Both the position numbers and the translations under genes were made by a program. A stretch of DNA of 64,000 nucleotides from Rhizobium jaguaris (GTDB taxonomy: Bacteria; Pseudomonadota; Alphaproteobacteria; Rhizobiales; Rhizobiaceae): contig NZ_CP032694.1 in assembly GCF_003627755.1 (NCBI RefSeq), positions 2,657,501-2,721,500 of the forward strand, read 5' to 3'. Positions 8,873 to 18,451 of the stretch are shown piece by piece. The notes below the pieces were generated by a model that saw nothing but the letters and a program-made list of their open reading frames with translations, had not been told where the DNA came from and made no database searches. How positions within the stretch are numbered: the first letter of the stretch is position 1; each line of letters opens with the position of its first letter.

Positions 8873-10117
8873 ATGGACCCCTATACTATTCGACGCAGCG
8901 CACTCGCGTTGGTCTTCGCTTCAGCCATGGCAAGTGTGGCAATGGCGCAGAACGCAACCCCGACTGCGGCGCCGAATACAGGTGGAACCGGTGCCTCACA
9001 GGTGGCATGCGGCGGGGACCTCGCTTCCTTCCTGGCCGGTGTCAAGGCCGATGCCATCGCGGCCGGCGCAGATGCGGCCGCCGCGGACAAGACCCTTGCC
9101 GGTGCTCAGATCGACCAGAAGGTCCTCTCCATGGACCGAGGCCAGGGCGTATTCCGACAGACCTTCCTCGAATTCTCGCAGCGCACGGTCAGCCAGGGTC
9201 GCCTAGATATCGGTCGCCAGAAGATGAAGCAGTATGCCGACGTCTTCGCCAAGGCCGAGCAGGACTACGGTGTCCCTCCCGGTGTCATCACGGCCTTCTG
9301 GGCCATGGAAACTGACTTCGGCGCCGTTCAGGGCAATTTCAACACCCGCAACGCCTTGGTCACTCTCGCACATGACTGCCGCCGGCCGGACTTCTTCCGC
9401 CCGCGCCTGATCGCGCTGATCGAATTAGTGCAGCGTGGCGATGTTGACCCGGCGACCACCACAGGTGCATGGGCCGGCGAAATTGGTCAGACGCAGATGC
9501 TGCCCCCCGATATCATTGCCTATGGCACCGATGGCGACGGCGACGGTCATGTCAATTTGAAGACGAGCGCACCCGACGTCATTCTGACCACGGCAAGGTT
9601 CCTTCAGCATCTCGGCTTCCAGCGTGGCCAGCCTTGGCTGCAGGAGGTCACGGTGCCAGATAATCTGCCCTGGGAGAAATCCGGCATCGGCGGCACGCTC
9701 ACGGCTGGCGATTGGTTCCAGCTCGGCGTCAAGCCGCGCGACGGCAACACGAATTTCGGCTCGCTGCCGGCCGCCCTCATCCTGCCGCAGGGTCGCAAGG
9801 GCCCGGCTTTCCTGACCTATCCGAATTACAACGCCTATCTCGGATGGAACCAGTCGTTCATCTACACGACGTCCGCGGCCTATTTCGCCACCCGTTTTGC
9901 CGGTGCTCCGACCTACAACAAGGGCACACCGGAAGCGGGCCTGAACGATGTCGATATGAAAGCGCTTCAGACCAAGCTCACGGCACGGGGCTACGATGTC
10001 GGCAAGATCGACGGCATTCTCGGCTCCGGCACGCGCGTCGCCGTCCAAAAGGAACAGTTTCGTCTCGGCCTTCCCGCCGATGGTTGGGCGACGCAATCAT
10101 TACTGAACGCGCTTTGA
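8873..10117 (+). CDS. MltB-family lytic murein transglycosylase with peptidoglycan-binding domain
   Basis: A periplasmic transglycosylase of 414 residues. It has a signal peptide ending near AMAQN (about residue 25), then an MltB-type catalytic domain with the catalytic Glu in FWAMETDFG and the downstream GEIGQTQMLP and DGDGDGHVNL motifs. The last about 60 residues form a PG_binding_1 domain (ALQTKLTARGYDVGKIDGILG...TQSLLNAL). The start at MDPYTI is preceded by AGAGGA, while an upstream frame extension lacks a leader. A good intrinsic terminator follows 20 bp after the stop, so the gene ends its transcription unit. Confidence 0.9.
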   Translation: MDPYTIRRSALALVFASAMASVAMAQNATPTAAPNTGGTGASQVACGGDLASFLAGVKADAIAAGADAAAADKTLAGAQIDQKVLSMDRGQGVFRQTFLEFSQRTVSQGRLDIGRQKMKQYADVFAKAEQDYGVPPGVITAFWAMETDFGAVQGNFNTRNALVTLAHDCRRPDFFRPRLIALIELVQRGDVDPATTTGAWAGEIGQTQMLPPDIIAYGTDGDGDGHVNLKTSAPDVILTTARFLQHLGFQRGQPWLQEVTVPDNLPWEKSGIGGTLTAGDWFQLGVKPRDGNTNFGSLPAALILPQGRKGPAFLTYPNYNAYLGWNQSFIYTTSAAYFATRFAGAPTYNKGTPEAGLNDVDMKALQTKLTARGYDVGKIDGILGSGTRVAVQKEQFRLGLPADGWATQSLLNAL

Positions 10118-10136
10118 GCACTACTGCTCTTCCAGG

Positions 10137-10166
10137 AAAGGCGGCCGTTGGCCGCCTTTTCGTTTT
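10137..10166 (+). terminator. Intrinsic terminator after the MltB-family gene
   Basis: A 10-bp perfect stem, AAAGGCGGCC with its complement, closes on a GTT loop and runs into TTTTCGTTTT. Confidence 0.9.
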
Positions 10167-10281
10167 ATGGACAAGCAACTATTCGGGGATCTTTCGGGCA
10201 CTTGATCGACGCTCGGCAAGAAACGGGTGGAAAGCGCCTCTCCTTTCGCCAGAATAAGTTCAAAATAGCGGAGGCGCATCA

Positions 10282-11208
10282 ATGAACACCACCAACGGCA
10301 TGAACGCGCTGACCTGGAGTCTGCTGCTATTGCTCGGACTCATCTGGGGCGGCTCGTTCTTCTTCGCCCGTATCGCCGTTCACGACGTGCCGCCCTTCAC
10401 GCTGGTTTTCCTCCGTTTGTCGCTGGCGGCAATAGCGCTACATGCCTACATCGCCGGTCGTTTCGGAATCTATGGTTTGCTGCGAACGCATTGGCGGCAA
10501 TTCCTGTTGCTGGGCTTAATCAACAACGCCGTACCGCATGCGCTGATCTTCGTCGGCCAAACGCAGATGGGCGCGGGGCTCGCATCTATCCTGAACGCGA
10601 CGACGCCGATCTGGACCGTATTGATCGGCAACCATTTCACCACCGACGAGCGGCTGACTTCCGCCAAGCTCGCCGGCTGCCTGACGGGGCTCGTCGGCAC
10701 GATCGTACTGCTCGGGCCAAGCATGACTGATAGAGCCGAGGTTCCATTCTGGGCGCTGCTGCTGCCGATCCTTGCCGCGATCTCCTATGGCTTCGCCGCA
10801 ATCTATGCCAAGCGTTTCAAAGGCATGGCGCCGCCTGTTATTGCGGCGGGCCAATTGACCTGTTCCGCTACCCTCATGCTGCCGGTGGCCCTTTTTGCTG
10901 ACCAGCCCTGGACCTTGGCAACGCCACCCACCAGCGCCCTCGCCGCCATTTTCGGCATGGCACTCTTGTCGACCGCGTTTGCCTATATCCTCTACTTCCG
11001 CATCATGGCGCTCGCAGGCGCCACCAACGCCTCGCTGGTGACCCTGCTCGTGCCGCCGAGCGCTATCCTGCTCGGCTTTCTTTTCTTGGGCGAGCGACTG
11101 GGGATCACCGAAATCACCGGCATGCTGCTGATCGGCGCCGGCCTGCTCATACTCGACGGACGGCTCTACGCGCGCATGCGACCGAACGTCCGAACGAGCG
11201 GTCAATAG
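10282..11208 (+). CDS. EamA/DMT-family transporter
   Basis: An inner-membrane transporter of the drug/metabolite superfamily with two EamA repeats and about ten membrane segments across 308 residues. The first repeat begins LLGLIWGGSFFFARIAV (about 17) and the second ILAAISYGFAAIYAKRF (about 160); the GLILILLGL-like end of the fold is seen as GAGLLILDG. GGAGG precedes the ATG by 6 bases. The substrate is not predictable; family members export amino acids, nucleosides or toxins. No neighbour clearly shares its function. Confidence 0.88.
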   Translation: MNTTNGMNALTWSLLLLLGLIWGGSFFFARIAVHDVPPFTLVFLRLSLAAIALHAYIAGRFGIYGLLRTHWRQFLLLGLINNAVPHALIFVGQTQMGAGLASILNATTPIWTVLIGNHFTTDERLTSAKLAGCLTGLVGTIVLLGPSMTDRAEVPFWALLLPILAAISYGFAAIYAKRFKGMAPPVIAAGQLTCSATLMLPVALFADQPWTLATPPTSALAAIFGMALLSTAFAYILYFRIMALAGATNASLVTLLVPPSAILLGFLFLGERLGITEITGMLLIGAGLLILDGRLYARMRPNVRTSGQ

Positions 11209-11473
11209 CCCAAACAATGGTTTGCCAGACCAAAGCCCGAATTAACCGATTCACGGTTCAGCAGGACACATTCGCCTTAATTTGCTCACGGCTAAATTAA
11301 CGATGCATTAAATTTCGTGAGCGACATGCCGTTCAAATTTTTCATATAAAACAACATCTTGCCTGAAGATCGTGATTCAAGATCTGCGTTGCATGCCGCG
11401 ACGCAGCATCGAATTCGCTTTCCAAGCGACACATTTTCGACATAGAGTTTACCAGTTGACTGAGGAGGAAGAC

Positions 11474-11551
11474 ATGGGATTGACGCGATCCATCAACGTC
11501 CTAGTGGTCAGTGCAGCGTTTGTATTCGTGCTGACGATGCTTTTCATCTAA
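11474..11551 (+). CDS. 25-residue single-pass membrane peptide
   Basis: A short gene translating as MGLTRSINVLVVSAAFVFVL followed by TMLFI and a stop. It has a strong GAGGAGGAAGAC ribosome site, a positively charged start (Arg5) and one hydrophobic stretch from about residue 8 to the end, so it should insert into the membrane with the N-terminus in the cytoplasm. It lies alone in a 463-bp gap between two larger genes and is followed 60 bp later by a strong terminator. It is too short for ordinary gene finders. No function is known to me. Confidence 0.6.
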   Translation: MGLTRSINVLVVSAAFVFVLTMLFI

Positions 11552-11613
11552 CGAAATACGAACATCGCAGGCAGCCGTACTCCTGAAAGCTAACAAAACA
11601 ATCCATTTCATTT

Positions 11614-11650
11614 AAAAAAGCGCATGCCGAAAATCGACATGCGCTTTTTC
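11614..11650. terminator. Bidirectional terminator between the small peptide gene and metF
   Basis: Stem AAAAAGCGCATG (11615-11626) pairs perfectly with CATGCGCTTTTT (11638-11649). A- and T-runs flank both sides, so it can stop the plus-strand small-peptide transcript and the minus-strand metF transcript. Confidence 0.9.
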
Positions 11651-11671
11651 ATGTTCGTATCCCGGATTCCG

Positions 11672-12574
11672 TTAGGCAGCGGCACCCTCGCAGGCATCCG
11701 CCTTCCGCCGGATGCCCAATCGTTCGAGAACGGCTGAGACAAGCGGTGAGCGATTCATCGTGTAGAGATGAAACTCGTTGATGCCGCGGCGAACCAGGTC
11801 TTCGATCTGCTCCGCGGCGACATCTGCGGCGACGCTGGCCCGCTTGTCTGCATGCTCGTCTAGGCCGTCAAAGCGCTCATCCAGCCAAGAAGGGATGCTG
11901 GTGCCGCAGGCGCCGGCAAAGCGCTTCAACTGAGTCAGGTTCTGGATCGGCATGATACCCGGCACGACGGGAATCTTGACACCGGCGGCGCGGACGCGGT
12001 CGTGATAGCGTTCAAAGACGTCATTATCAAAGAAGAACTGGGTCAAAGCCCGGTTGGCGCCGTTATCAGCCTTGCGCTTCAGCATGTCGATATCAGCGGC
12101 GGTGTCACGGCTTTCCGGGTGCTTTTCCGGATAGGCCGACACGGAAATATCGAAATCACCGCGCTCACGCAACGCCGACACCAGTTCGGCGGCATTGGCA
12201 TAACCGCCGGGATGCGGCCGGTAAGCAGAGCCGACGCCGCCCGGTGGGTCACCACGCAAGGCCACGAAACGGCGGACTCCAGCGGAGAGGAAATCATCGA
12301 TGACGCGATGCGTATCCTCGCGCGTTGCGCCGACGCAAGTCAGATGTGAAGCGGTCGTAAACGGTGTCTCATGGATCATACGGCGCACGGCTGACAGGGT
12401 CGGCGCCTTGGTTGAGCCCCCGGCGCCATAGGTGACCGAGACGAATTCCGGCTGCCACTCGGTCAGGTCGGCGACCGTGTTCCACAATTGCACCTCGGCC
12501 TCTTCCGATTTCGGCGGGAAGAACTCGAAGGAAATGCGGATGCCACGCTGGCCGTTTTCAGTCTTTGAAGACAT
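11672..12574 (-). CDS. metF: 5,10-methylenetetrahydrofolate reductase
   Basis: Reduces methylene-THF to methyl-THF, the methyl donor for methionine synthase; cytoplasmic FAD enzyme with a TIM-barrel fold. The 300-residue product begins with the family FEFFPPKS motif near residue 15. It then shows VTYGAGGST, HLTCVGATRED (near 75), ALRGDPPGG (near 100), ALTQFFFD with the substrate-binding Phe pair, and PVVPGIMPI. The preferred ATG at 12574 falls just after the stop of the upstream regulator gene and has GGGAG nine bases before it, so the two form one operon. The partner gene metH lies 36 kb away but shares the same operator sequence. Confidence 0.93.
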   Translation of the reverse strand: MSSKTENGQRGIRISFEFFPPKSEEAEVQLWNTVADLTEWQPEFVSVTYGAGGSTKAPTLSAVRRMIHETPFTTASHLTCVGATREDTHRVIDDFLSAGVRRFVALRGDPPGGVGSAYRPHPGGYANAAELVSALRERGDFDISVSAYPEKHPESRDTAADIDMLKRKADNGANRALTQFFFDNDVFERYHDRVRAAGVKIPVVPGIMPIQNLTQLKRFAGACGTSIPSWLDERFDGLDEHADKRASVAADVAAEQIEDLVRRGINEFHLYTMNRSPLVSAVLERLGIRRKADACEGAAA

Positions 12575-12575
12575 A

Positions 12576-13601
12576 TCAAGCTCTCCCGGCAAGAACTGGG
12601 GACGACTGGAGGCCCTGCCCGGCGGCGATCAGCAGCCGCGGGTCGCGTGCCAGCCAGATCGTGACCGTCAGCGCTTGACCGCCTTCCTTCCCCGAATGAA
12701 GGTCCAGCACCTGTTCGACATCGAGCCCCGCCAATTTCAGCCATTCCGATATGGTCTGATGCGAGAAACCGAGTCTCAAATGCGCATGTTCGTCGCGTAG
12801 ATATTCCAGCCCATGCGGGGCGAGATCGATGATCACCAGCCGGCCGCCGGGCCTGAGCATTCGTGCCGCCTCGTTGATGGCGATCTCCGGCTGATCGAGG
12901 AAATGCAGCACCTGATGAATGGTGATCAGGTCGAAGTCCTGCGCCTCGAGCGGCAGATTGAAGATGTCGCCATGTCGCACCGAAGCGGCGGTGATGTTCG
13001 ATCGGTCGAGATTGGCGCGCGCCACCGCCAGCATGTCGCGGCTGGCATCGATGCCGACCGCACGGCGATAATGGCCCGCCAGCAATTGCAGCATGCGGCC
13101 TGTACCGGTGCCAAGATCGAGGAAAGAGTCGATCTGCTGCGGGCCGATCAACTCGATCAGAGCCTTGTCGACATCCTCATCAGCCACATGCAGGCGGCGC
13201 AGTTCGTCCCATTCGGCTGCATTGCGGCTGAAGTAGGCTTGCGCCCGCTCGGCACGGATGCGCTTGACGGCGGCAAGCCGCTCGCCGTCGCGCAGCAATA
13301 CCGGATCATTTTCAGCCGCGTGCCGGAGAAGCGTGCGCACGAGGATGACCGCCTTGCCTTCCTGCTTCAGACGGAAATAGGCCCACGCGCCCTCCTGATA
13401 GCGGTCAATCAGGCCAGCCTCGCCGAGCAGCTTCAGATGCCGTGAAATACGGGGCTGCGACTGGCCGAGAATTTCGGTAAGATCGGTGACGGTGAGATCG
13501 CCGGCGGCAAGAAGCGCCAGCAGCCGCAGCCGCGTAGGCTCGCCTGCCGCCTTCAGCACATCCACCAGACCATCCAAACCGAATTTCACCAGATCCGTCA
13601 T
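12576..13601 (-). CDS. ArsR-family regulator fused to a SAM-methyltransferase domain (SahR type)
   Basis: A 341-residue one-component regulator. Residues about 8-90 are an ArsR winged helix (LKAAGEPTRLRLLALL ... ILGQSQPRISRHLKLL), followed by a linker and, from about 145, a class I methyltransferase fold with motif I DLGTGTGRM and GIDASRDML. No metal-binding Cys pair of ordinary ArsR proteins is seen, so the ligand is more likely S-adenosylhomocysteine or SAM held in the second domain. Proteins of this type (SahR) control the methionine/SAM cycle in proteobacteria. The ATG at 13601 follows GGGTGGTGG; a TTG five codons earlier is also possible. It is co-transcribed with metF, and the 16-bp palindrome 18 bp upstream suggests autoregulation. 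Confidence 0.87.
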   Translation of the reverse strand: MTDLVKFGLDGLVDVLKAAGEPTRLRLLALLAAGDLTVTDLTEILGQSQPRISRHLKLLGEAGLIDRYQEGAWAYFRLKQEGKAVILVRTLLRHAAENDPVLLRDGERLAAVKRIRAERAQAYFSRNAAEWDELRRLHVADEDVDKALIELIGPQQIDSFLDLGTGTGRMLQLLAGHYRRAVGIDASRDMLAVARANLDRSNITAASVRHGDIFNLPLEAQDFDLITIHQVLHFLDQPEIAINEAARMLRPGGRLVIIDLAPHGLEYLRDEHAHLRLGFSHQTISEWLKLAGLDVEQVLDLHSGKEGGQALTVTIWLARDPRLLIAAGQGLQSSPVLAGRA

Positions 13602-13619
13602 CCACCACCCAATCAAGAT

Positions 13620-13635
13620 ATAAAGATATCTTTAT
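13620..13635. promoter_or_regulatory. Candidate SahR operator upstream of the sahR-metF operon
   Basis: A perfect 16-bp palindrome, ATAAAGATATCTTTAT, starts 18 bp before the regulator start codon. The same 16 bases occur upstream of metH at 51970-51985. Confidence 0.8.
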
Positions 13636-13745
13636 GTGATTTGCGTGCAATCTGCAAGGGCCAATTGCCCCTTGAGAGAATTCAATGTCGGAGATCTGTT
13701 AGTTTCTGTCGGCTCAGGAATATGCGCTTCCCGTGTCAAGACAAA

Positions 13746-13783
13746 GAAAAACCCCCGAAGGTTTACATCCAACTTTCGGGGGT
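13746..13783 (-). terminator. Intrinsic terminator of ettA
   Basis: Stem ACCCCCGAA (13751-13759) pairs with TTCGGGGGT (13775-13783). On the minus strand it is followed by TTTTTC, 42 bases past the ettA stop codon. Confidence 0.88.
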
Positions 13784-13825
13784 AGTTCAGAAGCGCAGCT
13801 CTCGATGAGCCGAAATATGCGAGCT

Positions 13826-15475
13826 TTAGCGTGTCAGCCGCTTGTGCGCCTGGCTGCCCGGATTGAGAGCATCGGGGCCGAGGCGGCGGATCTTGTCCTG
13901 CTCGTAATCTTCGAAATTGCCCTCGAACCATTCGACATGGCCTTCGCCTTCAAAGGCCAGGATATGCGTGGCCAGGCGGTCGAGGAACATGCGATCATGG
14001 CTGATGATGATGGCGCAGCCGGCGAAGTTTTCGAGCGCGCTTTCCAGCGCCCCCAGCGTTTCCGTATCGAGGTCGTTGGTCGGTTCGTCGAGCAGAAGCA
14101 CGTTGCCGCCAGCCTTCAGCAGCTTGGCCAGGTGAACGCGGTTGCGCTGACCGCCGGAGAGATTGCCGACCTTCTGCTGCTGGTCACCGCCCTTGAAGTT
14201 GAAGGCGCCGCAATAGGCACGCGAGTTCATGTCGAACTTGCCGAGCTTGATGACTTCAGCGCCGCCGGAGATTTCCTCCCATACGGTCTTATTGCCGTCA
14301 AGCGCGTCGCGGCTCTGGTCGACATAGCTGAGCTGCACCGTCTCGCCGATGCGGATCGAGCCGGAATCCGGCTTTTCCTGCCCGGTGATCATCTTGAATA
14401 GGGTCGTCTTGCCGGCACCGTTCGGGCCGATGATGCCGACGATGCCGCCCGGCGGCAGCTTGATCGACAGATCGTTGACCAACGTGCGGCCTTCGAAGCC
14501 CTTGGTGATGCCCTCCATCTCGATCACCACCTGGCCGAGACGCTCGCTGACCGGAATGATGATCTGCGCATCACCGGGACGCTGCTTTTCGGCGGCATCG
14601 ACCAGCTGTTCGTAAGCGTTGATACGCGCCTTGGACTTGGCCTGACGGGCCTTGGGGCTGGAGGCGATCCATTCCTGTTCGCGGCTGATCGTCTTCTGGC
14701 GGCCGGCTTCTTCGCGGGCTTCCTGCAGCATGCGCTTGGCCTTGGCCTGTAGATAGGCGGAGTAGTTGCCTTCGTAGGGAATACCACGGCCGCGGTCGAG
14801 TTCGAGAATCCAGCCGGTAACATTGTCGAGGAAGTAGCGGTCGTGGGTGATCATCATCACGGCGCCTGGATAGTCGCGCAGGTGCTTTTCCAGCCAGGCG
14901 ATGGTCTCGGCGTCGAGATGGTTGGTCGGTTCGTCGAGCAGCAGCAGGTCCGGCTGCGACAGAAGCAGCTTGCACAGCGCCACACGGCGGCGTTCGCCGC
15001 CGGAGAGGTTGGTGACGTCGGCATCGCGCGGCGGGCAGCACAATGCTTCCATCGCCATCTCGACCTGGCTTTCCAGATCCCAGAGGTTCTGGCTGTCGAT
15101 GATGTCCTGGAGCTTGGCGCCCTCTTCCGCAGTCTCGTCGGAATAGTTCATCATCAGTTCGTTGTAACGATCGAGCACCGCCGTCTTCTTAGCGACGCCT
15201 TCCATGACGTTTTCGAAAACCGTCTTGTTGGGATCCAGCTGCGGCTCCTGCGGCAGATAGCCGATGGTGGCCCCTTCGGCCAGCCAGGCCTCGCCGGTAT
15301 ATTCCTTGTCGAGGCCGGCCATGATGCGCAAAACGGTCGACTTACCGGCGCCGTTCGGGCCGAGAATGCCGATCTTGGCGTCGGGATAAAAGGAGAGATG
15401 AATATTTTCGAGAATCTTCTTGGCGCCATAGGCCTTATTCAGACCGGCCATATGGTAGATGAACTGACGTGCCAT
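13826..15475 (-). CDS. ettA: Energy-dependent translational throttle protein, ABC-F ATPase
   Basis: A 549-residue ABC-F protein that binds the ribosomal E site and gates translation according to ATP/ADP state. Two nucleotide-binding domains are seen: Walker [10 protein letters not shown] near residue 39 and GPNGAGKTT near 355, with signatures NLSGGERRR and NLSGGQRNR and Walker B segments [12 protein letters not shown] and [12 protein letters not shown]. Between them is the charged P-site tRNA-interaction motif linker ([25 protein letters not shown]). There are no membrane segments, as expected. The start MARQFIYHM matches the family; the open frame extends ten codons upstream. Its own terminator makes it a single-gene unit. 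Confidence 0.93.
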   Translation of the reverse strand: MARQFIYHMAGLNKAYGAKKILENIHLSFYPDAKIGILGPNGAGKSTVLRIMAGLDKEYTGEAWLAEGATIGYLPQEPQLDPNKTVFENVMEGVAKKTAVLDRYNELMMNYSDETAEEGAKLQDIIDSQNLWDLESQVEMAMEALCCPPRDADVTNLSGGERRRVALCKLLLSQPDLLLLDEPTNHLDAETIAWLEKHLRDYPGAVMMITHDRYFLDNVTGWILELDRGRGIPYEGNYSAYLQAKAKRMLQEAREEAGRQKTISREQEWIASSPKARQAKSKARINAYEQLVDAAEKQRPGDAQIIIPVSERLGQVVIEMEGITKGFEGRTLVNDLSIKLPPGGIVGIIGPNGAGKTTLFKMITGQEKPDSGSIRIGETVQLSYVDQSRDALDGNKTVWEEISGGAEVIKLGKFDMNSRAYCGAFNFKGGDQQQKVGNLSGGQRNRVHLAKLLKAGGNVLLLDEPTNDLDTETLGALESALENFAGCAIIISHDRMFLDRLATHILAFEGEGHVEWFEGNFEDYEQDKIRRLGPDALNPGSQAHKRLTR

Positions 15476-15601
15476 AGCTTGGGTTACTCCACGGGCGGAT
15501 AACATTTCGAATTGTGCCGCTATGTAGGCGAAACCCCGCCCTCGGGCAACGGCGAAACCTTGTCCGAGGGCAATTATCCGCGCCGAGCCGCTTGTCGGAT
15601 G

Positions 15602-16351
15602 TCAGAAACCTGCTGCGTCCACCACGCCCTGATCGCAGCCGAATGATGTGCTGCCGGCACCCTGGATCAGTTGCTCGAGACGCGGCTCGTTTCCTTCCGA
15701 CGGCTGAATAGCGTCTTCCGACAGGCCGATCGTCAGTTCCGAGATCACGCGCACCTTGCCGACTTGGCGGCAGCTCATCTTCACGCGACCGCTGGCGCCT
15801 TCGCCAAAACTCTTGTCGAAAGCGGCCTTGATGGCTTCGGCATTAAGCGTCTTGCCGATATTCTGCGCGAAAAGATCACGCACGGCCGAACCATTGAGTT
15901 CATTGATCAAACCCACCGCCGCCCCGAAATAATCATCGGCGCTGAGCTTGGTGCAACTGCCGTGTTTGATCCATTCATGCCGCTCCAGACCCGATTGCGT
16001 GCCGGGCATGACTTTGTCCAGTGCGGCCTTGGTTTCTGCCGACAGTTGAACAGCCGGCAGGTCTTTCCAATCGTTGCTACTATCGGATTGCTTCAAATCA
16101 TCGGAAACGTCGCAATATTCCTGCCGCATTGGCCAGAGACCATGTAGCGAAAAGTTCTTGGCGTCGAAATTGTTCGGTGATTGATTTCGGCACTCTGCCT
16201 TCTTTTGGTTCGTCGCGCAGAAAGCGGGTTCCCAACTTGCCGCCAGAATAAATCGCGTCCGGCCACGGCTGTTTTCCTGCGCCACGGCACTCGTCGCCAT
16301 CACCACCGCGGTCAGAACCGCAACTGCAAACCCCTGAAGCCAAGGCCTCAT
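15602..16351 (-). CDS. Ribonuclease T2 family protein, secreted
   Basis: A periplasmic or exported endoribonuclease of 249 residues. A signal peptide ends near VAQEN (about residue 25). Both active-site blocks are present: CAS I as HGLWP (His70) and CAS II as HEWIKHGSC (Glu126, Lys129, His130). The four Cys residues around them fit the family disulfides. The ATG at 16351 is preceded by GGAGGTG. The likely role is scavenging phosphate and nucleosides from RNA outside the cytoplasm. It is divergent from the alpha/beta hydrolase gene, and no operon partner was seen. Confidence 0.88.
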   Translation of the reverse strand: MRPWLQGFAVAVLTAVVMATSAVAQENSRGRTRFILAASWEPAFCATNQKKAECRNQSPNNFDAKNFSLHGLWPMRQEYCDVSDDLKQSDSSNDWKDLPAVQLSAETKAALDKVMPGTQSGLERHEWIKHGSCTKLSADDYFGAAVGLINELNGSAVRDLFAQNIGKTLNAEAIKAAFDKSFGEGASGRVKMSCRQVGKVRVISELTIGLSEDAIQPSEGNEPRLEQLIQGAGSTSFGCDQGVVDAAGF

Positions 16352-16521
16352 TCCACACCTCCAAAAACAGAACAATATGAGAACAAATAAGCAGTTTGAT
16401 TTGCGGCACGCAACCCTGAATCGCAAAAACCACGAACATTTATTTCTGTGAGCTTCACTCGCCGTCCATTGCAATCCCGTCGGCGATGACCTTTCGTTCA
16501 CATGGGGAGGAAACGTGCATC

Positions 16522-17454
16522 ATGTTCGCCGAGACGAGGCATCTGGCTAGCCCAACGGGCGCGACACTCGCCTATCATCATGCGCCGGCTGAGGGCGACG
16601 CGCTTGGCGTGCTTCTCATCAGCCACGGCCTTGCCGAACATTCCCGTCGCTACGAACGTTTCGCCGGAGCCATGGCGGCGGGCGGCTTTCATGTCTACGC
16701 TCACGATCACCGCGGCCACGGCGATACAACAGCTGCCGAGGCGCCACTCGGCCGCTTCGCAAGGCGCAACGGCGTTGATGCGGTCATTGCCGATGTGCTG
16801 GCCATGCGTGAGCTTGCCGCCGCCGCCCATCCCGGCCTGCCGGTAACGCTCTTCGGCCATTCAATGGGTGGGCTGATTAGCCTCAACGTGGCAGTGACGC
16901 ATCCGAACAAATTCGACGCGGTCACTGTCTGGAACGCGAACTTCAATCCGGGGCTTGCCGGGCGCGCTGCTCAGGTCATCCTGAAGGCGGAACGCATGCT
17001 GAAGGGTTCCGACGTCCCGAGTGGGTTGCTGCCGAAGCTGACCTTCGGCGCCTGGGGCCAATCGATCGCAAACCGCCGCACCGAATTCGATTGGCTGTCG
17101 CGCATTCCCGAGGAGGTCGATAAGTACATCGCCGACCCGCTCTGCGGCTTCGATGCCTCAGTCTCGCTATGGCTGGATATTTTCGAGCTAACCTTCCGCG
17201 CGCCGCAAAAGGCCCATCTCGATCGGCTCAAGCGCGAGATGCCGATCCATCTCGTCGGCGGCGGACATGACCCGGCGACGAATAATGGAAAAGCGATTTC
17301 CTGGCTGTCAAACCATTTGAAAAAGGCCGGATTCTCGCATATCACCATGGCCATCCATCAGGACATGCGGCATGAGACGCTGAACGAGATCGGCGCGGCC
17401 GCAGCCATTTCGGATTTTGCGGACTGGTGTCAGCAAGTGACGGCAAGGGCCTGA
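16522..17454 (+). CDS. Alpha/beta hydrolase, monoacylglycerol-lipase/lysophospholipase type
   Basis: A 310-residue cytoplasmic serine hydrolase of the Hydrolase_4 family. It has the oxyanion segment SHGLAEHSRRYERFA (about 34-48), the nucleophile elbow GHSMGG (Ser114), and late Asp/His candidates in GGGHDPATN and MRHETLNE. The pattern HG-xxEHSxRY and the GHG segment before the elbow resemble monoglyceride lipases and PldB. It opens a compact same-strand series with the EamA exporter, CaiB-type transferase and TPP enzyme (19-20 bp gaps or overlaps), so these four may be one transcription unit. Confidence 0.85.
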   Translation: MFAETRHLASPTGATLAYHHAPAEGDALGVLLISHGLAEHSRRYERFAGAMAAGGFHVYAHDHRGHGDTTAAEAPLGRFARRNGVDAVIADVLAMRELAAAAHPGLPVTLFGHSMGGLISLNVAVTHPNKFDAVTVWNANFNPGLAGRAAQVILKAERMLKGSDVPSGLLPKLTFGAWGQSIANRRTEFDWLSRIPEEVDKYIADPLCGFDASVSLWLDIFELTFRAPQKAHLDRLKREMPIHLVGGGHDPATNNGKAISWLSNHLKKAGFSHITMAIHQDMRHETLNEIGAAAAISDFADWCQQVTARA

Positions 17455-17473
17455 TTCCCAAAGGAATGTTCGA

Positions 17474-18433
17474 ATGAGTTCCACCGGCAGTTCCCTGCCC
17501 CGTTTGCGTCAGTCGGAATTGACATTCGGCCTGTTGATGATGTTCCTGTCCGTTTTCCTGTCACCGATCGTCGACATTTTCTCGAAGCTTGCCGCGACCA
17601 CCATTCCGCCGGCGGAAGTCACCGCCGCCCGTTTCATCTTTCAGTGGCTGTTCGCGCTGCCGATGTTGGCCCTGCGCGGCCAGTGGGGCAGATGGTCTCT
17701 GCGCCGCAGCGGGGTGCATGCCATTCGCGCCGGCGTGCTGACGCTGTCGATGGTCTCTTTCGTCACGACGCTGCAAGTCATGGAGGTAGCCGACGCCATC
17801 GCCATTTTCTTCGTCGAACCGATCATGCTGACCATCCTCAGCAGCATCTTCCTGAAGGAAACGATCGGTTGGCGACGCTACACGGCCTGCGCCGTCGGCT
17901 TTTTCGGCGCGATGTTGATCATTCAGCCGAGCTTCGAGCAGGTCGGCTTCGTGGCGTTGTTGCCCGTCGTCACCGCGCTCTGCGTCGCCGTCTATGTGAT
18001 GATCACGCGCGTCGTCTCGCACAGCGAGGATGCCTGGCCGATGCAGTTCCAAACCGGTCTCTGGGGCATGGCCATCTGCCTCATTCTGCTCGCGATCGGT
18101 CACGGCTCGGGCTCACCCATCATCGCTTCCGTCATCCCTGATGGTACCGCGATGGCCTATCTTCTGGGCGTCGGCGTCACCGCCGCAGCCTCCGGCATCC
18201 TCACTGTCCATGCCTATCGCGCCGCACCGGCCTCGACGCTGGCGCCGCTGCAGTATTTCGAGATCGTCTCGGCAACGATCTTTGGCTGGCTGGTCTTCCA
18301 CAACTTCCCGGATCTGATCAAATGGGCCGGCATTTTTATCATCATGGCCTCAGGCCTCTACATTCTCTGGCGCGAGCGGCGCTTTGCTTCCAGGCCCGTA
18401 TCCGATACATCTGAGACCACTTTCGCGCCGTAG
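17474..18433 (+). CDS. EamA/DMT-family transporter
   Basis: An inner-membrane protein of 319 residues with about ten membrane segments and two EamA repeats. The first begins FLSPIVDIFSKLAATTIPPAEVTAARF in outline, and the second is around residues 155-290, ending GIFIIMASGLYILWRERR. It resembles the RhaT/SAM-carrier-like EamA branch found next to acyl-CoA and thiamine-enzyme genes in rhizobia, but the substrate is unknown. It is 19 bp after the hydrolase gene and 18 bp before the CaiB-family gene, so co-transcription with both is likely. Confidence 0.87.
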   Translation: MSSTGSSLPRLRQSELTFGLLMMFLSVFLSPIVDIFSKLAATTIPPAEVTAARFIFQWLFALPMLALRGQWGRWSLRRSGVHAIRAGVLTLSMVSFVTTLQVMEVADAIAIFFVEPIMLTILSSIFLKETIGWRRYTACAVGFFGAMLIIQPSFEQVGFVALLPVVTALCVAVYVMITRVVSHSEDAWPMQFQTGLWGMAICLILLAIGHGSGSPIIASVIPDGTAMAYLLGVGVTAAASGILTVHAYRAAPASTLAPLQYFEIVSATIFGWLVFHNFPDLIKWAGIFIIMASGLYILWRERRFASRPVSDTSETTFAP

Positions 18434-18451
18434 CCGCCCATCTGGACCGAC

